The notes under the pieces: generated by a model
The model's input: the letters and a program-made list of their open reading frames with translations, nothing else
Told to the model about the DNA's origin: nothing
Databases searched by the model: none
Part shown: piece by piece, positions 1-7,403 of the stretch
Layout of the letters: every line of letters begins with the position of its first letter
How positions within the stretch are numbered: position 1 is the first letter of the stretch
DNA from: Methylocystis sp. MJC1
Lineage (GTDB): Bacteria; Pseudomonadota; Alphaproteobacteria; Rhizobiales; Beijerinckiaceae
DNA: 64,000 nt
Reading direction: 5' to 3'
Assembly: GCF_026427715.1 (NCBI RefSeq)
Contig: NZ_CP107558.1
Coordinates: forward strand, 213,501 to 277,500
Made by a program: the position numbers and the translations under genes

Positions 1-1140
1 GACCATGGTCTCGGCGCCGTTGTGGCCCGGCAGGACGCCGGCGAGCATGGCGGCGGTGAGAAGCGCGAAGGCAAATTCGCCGCCAGGCGCGAGCAACAAG
101 GCCGCTTCGGTCGAGGTCCGCCAGTCGATCCGGAACAACAGCGCGAGCGAGAAGATGATCGCCGCCTTCACCGCGATGAGCCCCAGCGTATGGATGATCG
201 TCGGCGCGGGATCGGCGACGACCGCGCCAATGTCGAGCTCCGCGCCCACGGAGACGAAGAAGAGGCCGAGCAGCAAGCCTTTGAAAGGCTCGATCGTCAC
301 CTCGATCTCGCGACGGAACTCCGTCTCCGCGAGCAGCAGGCCGGCGATGAAGGCGCCGAGGCCCATGGAGAGGCCGGCCGCCGCCGTCACCAGCGCTTCG
401 CCAACGATCACCAGCAGGCAGGCGGCGACGAAAAGCTCCGCCAATTGCGCCGCGGCGACGAGACGGAACAGCGGCCGCAGCAGCAGCCGGCCGAAAACGA
501 TGAGGCCGGCGAGCGCGACGAAGGCAGGCAGGAGGGTGTAGACGGCCTGAAGCGCGTTGAAGCCATTTTTGGCCTCGGCCAGGACGGTGACGAAGAACAA
601 CGCCGGCGCCACCATCAAATCCTGCAGCAGCAGCACCGAGAAAGCGACGCGCCCCGGCGATTTGTTCACGCGCCGACCTTCGGAGAGCACCGGCATCACC
701 ACCGCCGTCGACGACATGGCGAGGGCGACGCCCATCAGGATCGAGGGCGCGGCGTCGACGCCGAACCAATAGCGCCCGACCAGCGCCAGAACCGTCGCGC
801 AAACTGCGACCTGCGCGAGCCCCAGGCCGAAAACGAGGCGACGCATGCGCGCGAGGCGCTCCCAGGAGAGTTCCAGACCGATCATGAAGAGCAGGAAAAC
901 GAGCCCGAATTCCGCGAGCCGGCCCACGCCCTCGACATCGGCGATGGTGAAGTAGGTTAGCCAGGCGTAGCGCTCGGCGAGGCTGCCGAGCCCGTGCGGC
1001 CCGAGCGCCGCGCCGGCGAGGAGAAAACCCAGCACCGGGCTGACCCGCAGGCGATGGAACAAAGGCACGACCACGCCCGCCGTTGCCAGAAAGACGAGCG
1101 CCTCGCGATAGGATTCGAGATGTAATGGATTCTCGCCCAC
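1..1140 (-). CDS. Kef-type monovalent cation:proton antiporter (CPA2), 3' part off the window
   Basis: Translation of the reverse strand gives 380 residues of a very hydrophobic membrane protein, open to the left edge, so the C-terminus is missing. It reads as a CPA2 exchanger: an N-terminal PLFHRLRVSPVLGFLLAGAALGPHG stretch in the region after the first membrane helix (shown as PLFHRLRVSPVLGF and LLAGAALGPHG), an EFGLVFLLFMIGLE segment near residue 80, and SSTAVVMPVLSE near residue 140. The family exchanges K+ or Na+ for protons at the inner membrane and often carries TrkA-N domains at the missing end. I chose GTG at 1138-1140 because GGGGAGG lies just upstream and no in-frame ATG precedes the conserved part. 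Family assignment is firm; the ion and any thiol gating are unknown. Confidence 0.85.
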   Translation of the reverse strand, partial: MGENPLHLESYREALVFLATAGVVVPLFHRLRVSPVLGFLLAGAALGPHGLGSLAERYAWLTYFTIADVEGVGRLAEFGLVFLLFMIGLELSWERLARMRRLVFGLGLAQVAVCATVLALVGRYWFGVDAAPSILMGVALAMSSTAVVMPVLSEGRRVNKSPGRVAFSVLLLQDLMVAPALFFVTVLAEAKNGFNALQAVYTLLPAFVALAGLIVFGRLLLRPLFRLVAAAQLAELFVAACLLVIVGEALVTAAAGLSMGLGAFIAGLLLAETEFRREIEVTIEPFKGLLLGLFFVSVGAELDIGAVVADPAPTIIHTLGLIAVKAAIIFSLALLFRIDWRTSTEAALLLAPGGEFAFALLTAAMLAGVLPGHNGAETMV

Positions 1141-1237
1141 GAGGCCTCCCCATGCCCGCTGATTCGATGAAGCGAATGTAAAGGCGACGGCGCATTTGGC
1201 GAGACGGACGAAGCCAAAACCTTGCTGGCGGGATGCA

Positions 1238-1269
1238 CAAAAAAACGCCGCCCCAAAAGGGCGGCGTTC
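1238..1269 (-). terminator. Rho-independent terminator of the DUF2147 gene
   Basis: On the minus strand AACGCCGCCC and GGGCGGCGTT form a 10-bp stem around a TTTT-type loop, followed by a run of T. It lies about 20 bases after the stop of the DUF2147 gene. Confidence 0.9.
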
Positions 1270-1290
1270 AACTGCGCTCGATCAGTTCGA

Positions 1291-1776
1291 TTATTGGGCG
1301 CTGGCGGCCTTTGTTTCCTTGGCGTGCGGCTCGAGCGACGCCTGCGGCTTGACGGCCGGCGCAGCGCTGACGCGGGTCCAGGTCTCGCCGCTGCAAAGGA
1401 TGCCCCAAAGGCAGCCCTTCAGCCGCAGCTCATTTGCGGATTTGATGGTGATGGAGCCATCATAGGTCTTACCGTCCTGCGCATTGTAGAGCTTGCCTTT
1501 CCACTCATTTGGCCCGCTCTTCGAGGCACCGCGCAAAATCACTGTCCCGATCGATTTTTGATCCTCGGGGTTTGCGACGGCGATGAGCTTGGCGCAGAGC
1601 TGCGTCCCGCAGTCGTAGAAGCTGAATTGCTCGCCGCCCTCCGGGCGCAGCCAGACGCCGTGCGGATCGTTGGGATCATTGGGGGCGACCGCTCCCGCCG
1701 GAGCGGCGAGAAGCGCCAAGGCGGTGGCTGCGGGCATAAGACGCGCGAAGAGATCGAAGACTGGGATACGCTTCAT
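1291..1776 (-). CDS. Secreted DUF2147 family protein
   Basis: A 161-residue protein with a signal peptide (hydrophobic core up to about residue 29, ending APAGAVA). The mature part has the DUF2147 pattern: GVWLRPEGGEQFSFYDCG near residue 40, LCAKLIAV, then WKGKLYNAQDGKTYDGSI and LRLKGCLWGILCSGETWTR. Proteins of this family are small periplasmic beta-rich proteins of unknown function; four cysteines here could form disulfides. The C-terminal 25 residues are a low-complexity Ala/Lys tail. It stands alone, with its own terminator. Domain assignment is confident, function unknown. Confidence 0.85.
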   Translation of the reverse strand: MKRIPVFDLFARLMPAATALALLAAPAGAVAPNDPNDPHGVWLRPEGGEQFSFYDCGTQLCAKLIAVANPEDQKSIGTVILRGASKSGPNEWKGKLYNAQDGKTYDGSITIKSANELRLKGCLWGILCSGETWTRVSAAPAVKPQASLEPHAKETKAASAQ

Positions 1777-1902
1777 GTCGATCGCTCCTTACTCGTGGCG
1801 ATGAGTGAAAGGTCCCCCTTCAAATGGGCGAATCTTCGACCGCAATGAGACGTGGGCTGGACAAGCTTGCCGCCGTAGCTTCGGCTTGAATGGCGCCTCT
1901 CG

Positions 1903-3174
1903 CTATGGCTGCAGAAGGCGACGATAGACGTCGAGAGTCGCGCGCTGCATCTGCTCGACCGAAAAACGTCTCTGCACATTGGCGCGGGCGCGCAGCATCA
2001 GCTCGTCGCGCGACGAAGCCGTTAACGCCAGCGCTTCGCTTACCGCATATGCAAGGGCGGCGGGATCGCCCGGCGGCACGCGCCAGCCTGTCGCCTGATG
2101 GCGCGGCGTTTGCGGCGGCGCTTGCACGATTTCTGGGGAGGCGCCGATGTCAGAGACGATGACAGGCGCGCCCATCGCCTGGGCTTCAATCGCAACGCGG
2201 CCAAAGGCTTCGGGCTCGGTCGAGGGCGCGACGACAACAGCGGCCGCGAGATAAGCGGCCGGCATGTCGTCGCAATGGCCGGCATTGCGCACGAGATCTG
2301 CAACCCCTGCCCGCATGATCTGCGTCTCTATCGCTTGGCGGAAACTCTCGCTGTGCGGATCGCCGACGAAGAGAATGCGAATGTCGGCAACGCCTTCAGC
2401 GGCAAGGCGCTTGGCCGCCTCGATCATCACCGCATGGCCCTTGCGCGCGGCCAGCCGCGCGGGCAGGAGCACGACGCGTTCATGCGCCGCTACTTTCCAT
2501 TGAGCGCGCAATCTTCTGACGCGCGAAGCCGACACGGCGTCCGGGGAAAAGACACGAAGATCGGCGCCGCGCGGGATGATGACGACGCGTTCGCTGGATT
2601 CAGGATGCAATTTGCGAATGCGTTGCGCCGCGAACTCGGAAATGGCGATAACCGTGTCGCCCACCGCCATGATGGCGTTGTAGCGCAGCTTGATTGGGGA
2701 AGCGCCGTAATAGGCGCTGTGATAGGTTGTGACGAATTTCACGCCGGTCTGGCGCGTGGCGTAATAGGCGACCCAGGCGGGCGCCCGCGAACGCGCGTGG
2801 ACGATGTCAACGCCCTCGTCGCGAAGGATGCGCGCGAGCTGCACGGAATTGAGCGCCATGGCGAATGGATTCTTGGTGGCCGCCGGGAAGGGAATCCAAA
2901 TTCCGCCCTTGGATTGCAGCTCGCTGACCATGCGGCCGCCGCGCGACGCGACGAGACAGCGCCCCCCGGCGAGGGCAAGCGCTTCCGCCATATCGATCGT
3001 GGCGCGTTCCGCGCCGCCCGATTGCAGGTCGGGGACAATTTGCAGCACCGTTTTCCCGACCAGCGATTGGTCGGCGGCGGCGGTTGCGGGAGGGGCGAGC
3101 GTTTGCGGCATCGAGGGGCGGGCGACCAGTTCCAACTTCGTGAGGCCGCATTCTCTTACGAGATTATTTACCAA
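1903..3174 (-). CDS. Glycosyltransferase family 4
   Basis: A 423-residue GT-B type glycosyltransferase. The N-terminal half has LQIVPDLQSGGAERATIDMA near residue 45, the acceptor-side glycine-rich loop. The C-terminal half has VVLLPARLAARKGH near residue 235 and the nucleotide-sugar binding EX7E motif in EAFGRVAIE near residue 325, followed by GAPVIVSDIGASPEIV. Such enzymes transfer a sugar from an activated donor during lipopolysaccharide or exopolysaccharide assembly at the cytoplasmic face of the membrane. The first 30 residues are not conserved in type, so the Met at residue 22 could be the true start. Donor and acceptor cannot be told from sequence. It stands divergent from the alpha/beta hydrolase. 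Confidence 0.88.
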   Translation of the reverse strand: MVNNLVRECGLTKLELVARPSMPQTLAPPATAAADQSLVGKTVLQIVPDLQSGGAERATIDMAEALALAGGRCLVASRGGRMVSELQSKGGIWIPFPAATKNPFAMALNSVQLARILRDEGVDIVHARSRAPAWVAYYATRQTGVKFVTTYHSAYYGASPIKLRYNAIMAVGDTVIAISEFAAQRIRKLHPESSERVVIIPRGADLRVFSPDAVSASRVRRLRAQWKVAAHERVVLLPARLAARKGHAVMIEAAKRLAAEGVADIRILFVGDPHSESFRQAIETQIMRAGVADLVRNAGHCDDMPAAYLAAAVVVAPSTEPEAFGRVAIEAQAMGAPVIVSDIGASPEIVQAPPQTPRHQATGWRVPPGDPAALAYAVSEALALTASSRDELMLRARANVQRRFSVEQMQRATLDVYRRLLQP

Positions 3175-3244
3175 CTATGAGCAAATGGCGGCAAAACAAG
3201 CGCGCGGCCAAACCGTGCTTAGCTGCATCAACGAAAAATAAGAG

Positions 3245-4087
3245 ATGAGCTTGACCCAAACAGACGACGTCGACTTTCTCGATGTAGCGAATCCCGCTGG
3301 CGGCGCGCCCTGGCGCATCGCAAGGCGGCGACGACATGCGACGAGCGCCGGGCGCGGCGCGCCAGGAGCTGTCTGGCTCGGCGGCTTCGCGTCCGATATG
3401 GCCTCCACCAAGGCCAGCTATCTCGACGCATGGGCGCGCGAGAGGGGGCGCGCCTTCCTGCGTTTCGACTATTCGGGTCATGGCGAATCAGAGGGACGGT
3501 TCGAGGAGGGCTGCATCGGCGATTGGCTGGAGCAGACGACGGCCGTCTTCCTGCAATCGACGCAAGGCCCCCAGATCGTGGTCGGTAGCTCCATGGGCGG
3601 ATGGCTCGCGCTGCTCCTTGCGCGCTGTCTTGCCGCAAGAGGCGAGGAGGGCCGCCTTGCAGGTTTTGTCCTGATTGCGCCCGCCGTGGATTTCACGGAG
3701 ACGCTCATATGGGTGAATCTCGATGAGGCGGCGCGCCGGGACATCATGGAGAAGGGGGCCTGGGGCCGCCGGTCCGAATATGCGCCCGAGCCCATGCCGA
3801 TCACGCGTCGGCTGATCGAGGACGGGCGCAAGCATCTCCTGCTCGGCGGGATCATTCACGCCTATGCGCCCGTGCATATTCTGCAGGGCATGGCGGACAC
3901 GGACGTTCCCTGGCGTCACGCCATGACTCTCGTCGAACATCTCTCGGCGGATCCCGTGACGCTGACTTTTGTCGCCGACGGCGACCATCGCCTGTCACGC
4001 CCGCAGGATCTCGCGCAGCTCGCCGCGGCCATCGAGTTGATGAGCGCGCCGAGCGCCGGCAAGGCGGCGCGCGATCTCTTCTCCTGA
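3245..4087 (+). CDS. Alpha/beta hydrolase (serine aminopeptidase S33-like)
   Basis: A 280-residue alpha/beta hydrolase without a signal peptide. The nucleophile is Ser116 in GSSMGG; the oxyanion region is seen in WLGGFASDM (about residue 44) and the characteristic FDYSGHGES lies at 74-82. Asp220 in MADTDVPW and His248 in DGDHRLS complete the triad. The overall pattern resembles short carboxylesterases and the ABHD10-type thioesterases seen in Rhizobiales. Substrate unknown. It is read in the same direction as the cellulose operon but is separated from it by 160 bases with an operator-like palindrome, so it is probably a separate unit. Confidence 0.85.
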   Translation: MSLTQTDDVDFLDVANPAGGAPWRIARRRRHATSAGRGAPGAVWLGGFASDMASTKASYLDAWARERGRAFLRFDYSGHGESEGRFEEGCIGDWLEQTTAVFLQSTQGPQIVVGSSMGGWLALLLARCLAARGEEGRLAGFVLIAPAVDFTETLIWVNLDEAARRDIMEKGAWGRRSEYAPEPMPITRRLIEDGRKHLLLGGIIHAYAPVHILQGMADTDVPWRHAMTLVEHLSADPVTLTFVADGDHRLSRPQDLAQLAAAIELMSAPSAGKAARDLFS

Positions 4088-4099
4088 GGGTGTTAAAGC

Positions 4100-4117
4100 T
4101 TCATTAAGGATAATGAA
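4100..4117. promoter_or_regulatory. Perfect AT-rich palindrome upstream of bcsS (operator candidate)
   Basis: TTCATTA-AGGA-TAATGAA is a 7-4-7 perfect inverted repeat 130 bases before the bcsS start and just after the hydrolase stop. It lacks a following T run, so it is more likely a protein-binding site than a terminator. The factor is unknown. Confidence 0.4.
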
Positions 4118-4248
4118 CGCCCCGTTCGCATTCGCATCTTTTTATTAAGTTCGGAAAAGGAGTTTAGCGCCGCCGTAGGCGCCATGAAAGGCGTGGTAAG
4201 CGGCGAAGGGGCGAGCGATCGCCTACAGACAAATGAGTTGTCTCGAAC

Positions 4249-5007
4249 ATGCGCGCTTCTTTGTTTCTGTTTGTCAGCGTTGCATCCGCGCTCTCGATGG
4301 CGGTTGGACCGAATGCATGCGCCGCTGACTGGTATACTGGCGCGCCGAACGACGGCCCGCCCGCGCCGAAGTCGCCGCGCGCTGCGATCGACATCTCCTT
4401 CGACGGCACGACGCAGTCGGCGTTTTCCGCTGCGGTCATCGGCACCATTGCGCCTTTCACGCCGCTCGACCGCAGCGGCTTCCGCTTGCGGGCAGGCGGC
4501 ATCGTCGGCAGCTATATCTATAATTCGGCCTATGTCGGCGGCGTCCACGGCAATCTTATCGGCGGCGCTTTCCTCATGGGCTATGAGTGGGTGTCCAAAC
4601 AGGCGACGGTGGCCGTCTATGCCGGCGGCGAGATCGTCAATAACTCGATCTCTCCCAACGACCCCAACAACCAGGCAAAGGGAACGAGCGCCGGCTTGAA
4701 GCTCGCGACCGATTTCTACGTCACGCCGACGGACGCGACGATGATCGCCGGCGTCTTCTCCTATTCGACGAACTTCAATTCATACTACGGGCGGTTGAAA
4801 TTCGGCATGGCCCTCGCCGATCGCGTTTATATTGGACCGGAATTTGGCGCGCTGGGCGACAATTTCTTTCAGCAATGGCGTCTTGGCGGGCATGTCACCG
4901 GCATCAGGCTCGGCATGCTGCAATTCGGCGCAGCGCTTGGTTTTCTCAACGATCGCGTTCGCGGCGGCGGGCTTTATGGGACAGTCGATAGTCGCGTGAC
5001 CTTCTGA
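4249..5007 (+). CDS. bcsS: Cellulose biosynthesis protein BcsS
   Basis: A 252-residue secreted protein: signal peptide up to about residue 25 (cleavage after ACAAD-like region), then alternating polar and hydrophobic strands with many Gly and Tyr residues (GGIVGSYIYNS, GGAFLMGYEWV, AGGEIVNNSI), ending in a terminal Phe as outer membrane beta-barrels do. This fits the BcsS family, predicted outer-membrane proteins encoded in alphaproteobacterial cellulose operons. It is the first gene of the operon, 80 bases ahead of bcsA. Its role is not established; since no BcsC-type barrel is encoded here, a part in export or anchoring of cellulose is a reasonable inference. Confidence 0.8.
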   Translation: MRASLFLFVSVASALSMAVGPNACAADWYTGAPNDGPPAPKSPRAAIDISFDGTTQSAFSAAVIGTIAPFTPLDRSGFRLRAGGIVGSYIYNSAYVGGVHGNLIGGAFLMGYEWVSKQATVAVYAGGEIVNNSISPNDPNNQAKGTSAGLKLATDFYVTPTDATMIAGVFSYSTNFNSYYGRLKFGMALADRVYIGPEFGALGDNFFQQWRLGGHVTGIRLGMLQFGAALGFLNDRVRGGGLYGTVDSRVTF

Positions 5008-5087
5008 GCAAGAAGGTCGGTCTGACAGACTCGAGCATATCGTTAACGCAGCCTTAGCTCAGTTTGTCTACAATTTAATCCTGGACG

Positions 5088-7403
5088 ATGTGGGGTAGTT
5101 TGATGTCCGCGTTGCGTGCAGTCGCATGGATTGCGACGGGTGTGCTGGCGATGGCGTTGTTGACGCAGCCGGTCAGCGTACAGGCTCAATTGTCATTGAG
5201 CATCACGATTATTGCGGCACTTCTGCTTCTGTGGCGCTACGGCCGGAGCCCCTTCGCCCGCCATGCTTATCTCGCGCTCTCGGGCTTCATCGTCATCCGC
5301 TACCTTTATTGGCGTTTGACGTGCACGCTGCCGCCCGCTTCTGATCCTTTCGGTCTCTCCTTCGGGCTTATCCTTTTGACGGCGGAGCTTTACTGCGTCG
5401 CCATCCTGGCCATCAGCCTGGTCGTCAATATCGATCCGATCAAGCGTGCGCCCCTCTCGCGCCGCGCGGAGGAGGACCTGCCGACGGTCGATGTCTTCAT
5501 CCCGACCTACAACGAGGACGAATATATTCTCGCCACGACCGCGGCGGCGGCGCTGTCGTTGGATTATCCAAAGGAGAAGCTGACGGTCTGGCTGCTCGAC
5601 GACGGGGGAACGGACCAGAAGTGCAACGACAAAAACCCTCTGAAAGCCGAAGCCGCGAAGCTGCGCCGCGCCTCGCTGCAGGAATTGTGCAAGCGGCTCG
5701 GGGCGCGTTACCTCACGCGCGCAAGAAACGACCATGCCAAAGCGGGCAATATGAACAGCGCGCTCGCCCATGTGAAAGGCGATATCGTCGTTGTCTTCGA
5801 CGCGGATCACGCGCCTTTCCGTAACTTCCTGCAGGAGACAGTCGCCTATTTCATCGACGACCCCAAGCTCTTCCTCGTGCAGACGCCTCACGTTTTTCTC
5901 AATCCGGACCCGATCGAAAAAAACCTCAGAACCTTCGATCGCATGCCTTCGGAAAACGAAATGTTTTACTCGATGACGCAACGCGGCCTCGACAAATGGG
6001 ACGCCTCGTTCTTCTGCGGTTCGGCGGCGCTGCTGCGCCGTTCGGCGCTGATGGAAGCCGGCGGTTTTTCGGGCGTCACGATCACAGAAGATTGTGAAAC
6101 GGCTTTCGAGTTGCACGCCAAGGGCTATTCGAGCGTCTTCGTCGACAAGCCGCTCATCGCCGGCCTGCAACCGGAGACTTTCACATCTTTCATCGGACAG
6201 CGCGTGCGCTGGTGCCAAGGCATGCTGCAAATCATGCTCTTGAAAAATCCGGTCTTCAAGAAAGGGCTGAGGCCTATCCAGAAGCTCGGCTATCTCTCGA
6301 GCATGACCTTCTGGTTCTTTCCATTTCCGCGCCTCGTCTTCATGCTGGCGCCGCTCGTTTATATCCTTTTCGATATCAAGCTCTTTGTCTCGAACGTGGA
6401 CGAGGCGGTCGCCTTCACGGCGACTTATATGATCTCAAATGTCATGCTGCAGAACTATCTGTTCGGCTATGTGCGCTGGCCCTGGATTTCAGAACTCTAC
6501 GAATATTGCCAGGGAGTTTTCCTGAGCAAGGCGATCGTTTCGGTGATCTTGAACCCGCACAAGCCGACGTTCAACGTCACCGCCAAGGGCGTCACGCTCG
6601 AGAACGATCATCTGTCCGAACTCGCGCGGCCGTTTTTCATCATCTATCTGCTGCTGCTCGCGGGCTCGCTCGTGGCCGCCTTCCGCTATGTGTTCGAGCC
6701 GGGCGTGAGCCATTTGATGTTCATCGTTGGGCTCTGGAACACCTTCAATCTCATCATGGCGGGGGTGGCGCTGGGCGTCGTTTCCGAACGCAAGCAGCGC
6801 GACCGCCACCCACGCCTCACCATCAAGCGCAAGGGCTGGCTCGTTTTCGGCGCGCAGCGCGTCGCAGTCGAAATCATCAACGTCTCGGTCGGCGGTTGCG
6901 GCGTGCGTCTCCTGGAGGAGATGCCGCCCATGCTGCTCGAACACGAAGACACGCGCATGCGTCTCGTCGTCGAGACGATCGGCGGCATTGTTGGCGAGCG
7001 CAGCCTGCGGCTGATTTTCCGCCGCGCCCCGACGACCTTGGGTGGCGCAGAGTTTTTCGGCTGTGAGTTCGACACCATGCAGTCGGAAGAATATGTCGTC
7101 CTCGCAGATCTGATGTACGGCGATCCCGAGGCCTTACCGCGCTTCCTGCAAAGCCGCCGCAAGCATAAGAGCCTTTGGACAGGCACCGGCCAGTTCATTT
7201 GGTGGGGCGTCGTCGAGCCAATCCGCGCCTTCGCCTATCTCCGGAAGACAAGGGCGAACGGCAAATCGAAAGTTGAAACCCCGCCCGTGCTGCCGCCAAT
7301 CGCCTCGACGGCTTGGTTGAGTCGCCTCGTCCGGCAGGCTGTCGAAGGAGAAACAAAGCTCAAGGAAGAAGAGGCGATTGCGCCGGCGAGGAAATCTGCG
7401 TGA
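5088..7403 (+). CDS. bcsA: Cellulose synthase catalytic subunit BcsA (UDP-forming)
   Basis: A 771-residue membrane GT2 enzyme that polymerises UDP-glucose to beta-1,4-glucan and pushes it across the inner membrane. Seen in order: N-terminal membrane helices, VFIPTYNED (about 136), DDG at 171-173, the DxD motif DAD at 238-240, FFCGS at 308-312, TED at 333-335, QRVRW at 371-375, a gating-loop FNVTAK at 495-500, further helices, and a PilZ domain from about 566. The PilZ (N/D)xSxxG motif is present as NVSVGG, but the arginine motif RxxxR is not: the equivalent stretch reads RDRHPR. The second in-frame ATG at 5103 is an alternative start. Its stop overlaps the GTG of bcsB. Confidence 0.95.
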   Translation: MWGSLMSALRAVAWIATGVLAMALLTQPVSVQAQLSLSITIIAALLLLWRYGRSPFARHAYLALSGFIVIRYLYWRLTCTLPPASDPFGLSFGLILLTAELYCVAILAISLVVNIDPIKRAPLSRRAEEDLPTVDVFIPTYNEDEYILATTAAAALSLDYPKEKLTVWLLDDGGTDQKCNDKNPLKAEAAKLRRASLQELCKRLGARYLTRARNDHAKAGNMNSALAHVKGDIVVVFDADHAPFRNFLQETVAYFIDDPKLFLVQTPHVFLNPDPIEKNLRTFDRMPSENEMFYSMTQRGLDKWDASFFCGSAALLRRSALMEAGGFSGVTITEDCETAFELHAKGYSSVFVDKPLIAGLQPETFTSFIGQRVRWCQGMLQIMLLKNPVFKKGLRPIQKLGYLSSMTFWFFPFPRLVFMLAPLVYILFDIKLFVSNVDEAVAFTATYMISNVMLQNYLFGYVRWPWISELYEYCQGVFLSKAIVSVILNPHKPTFNVTAKGVTLENDHLSELARPFFIIYLLLLAGSLVAAFRYVFEPGVSHLMFIVGLWNTFNLIMAGVALGVVSERKQRDRHPRLTIKRKGWLVFGAQRVAVEIINVSVGGCGVRLLEEMPPMLLEHEDTRMRLVVETIGGIVGERSLRLIFRRAPTTLGGAEFFGCEFDTMQSEEYVVLADLMYGDPEALPRFLQSRRKHKSLWTGTGQFIWWGVVEPIRAFAYLRKTRANGKSKVETPPVLPPIASTAWLSRLVRQAVEGETKLKEEEAIAPARKSA

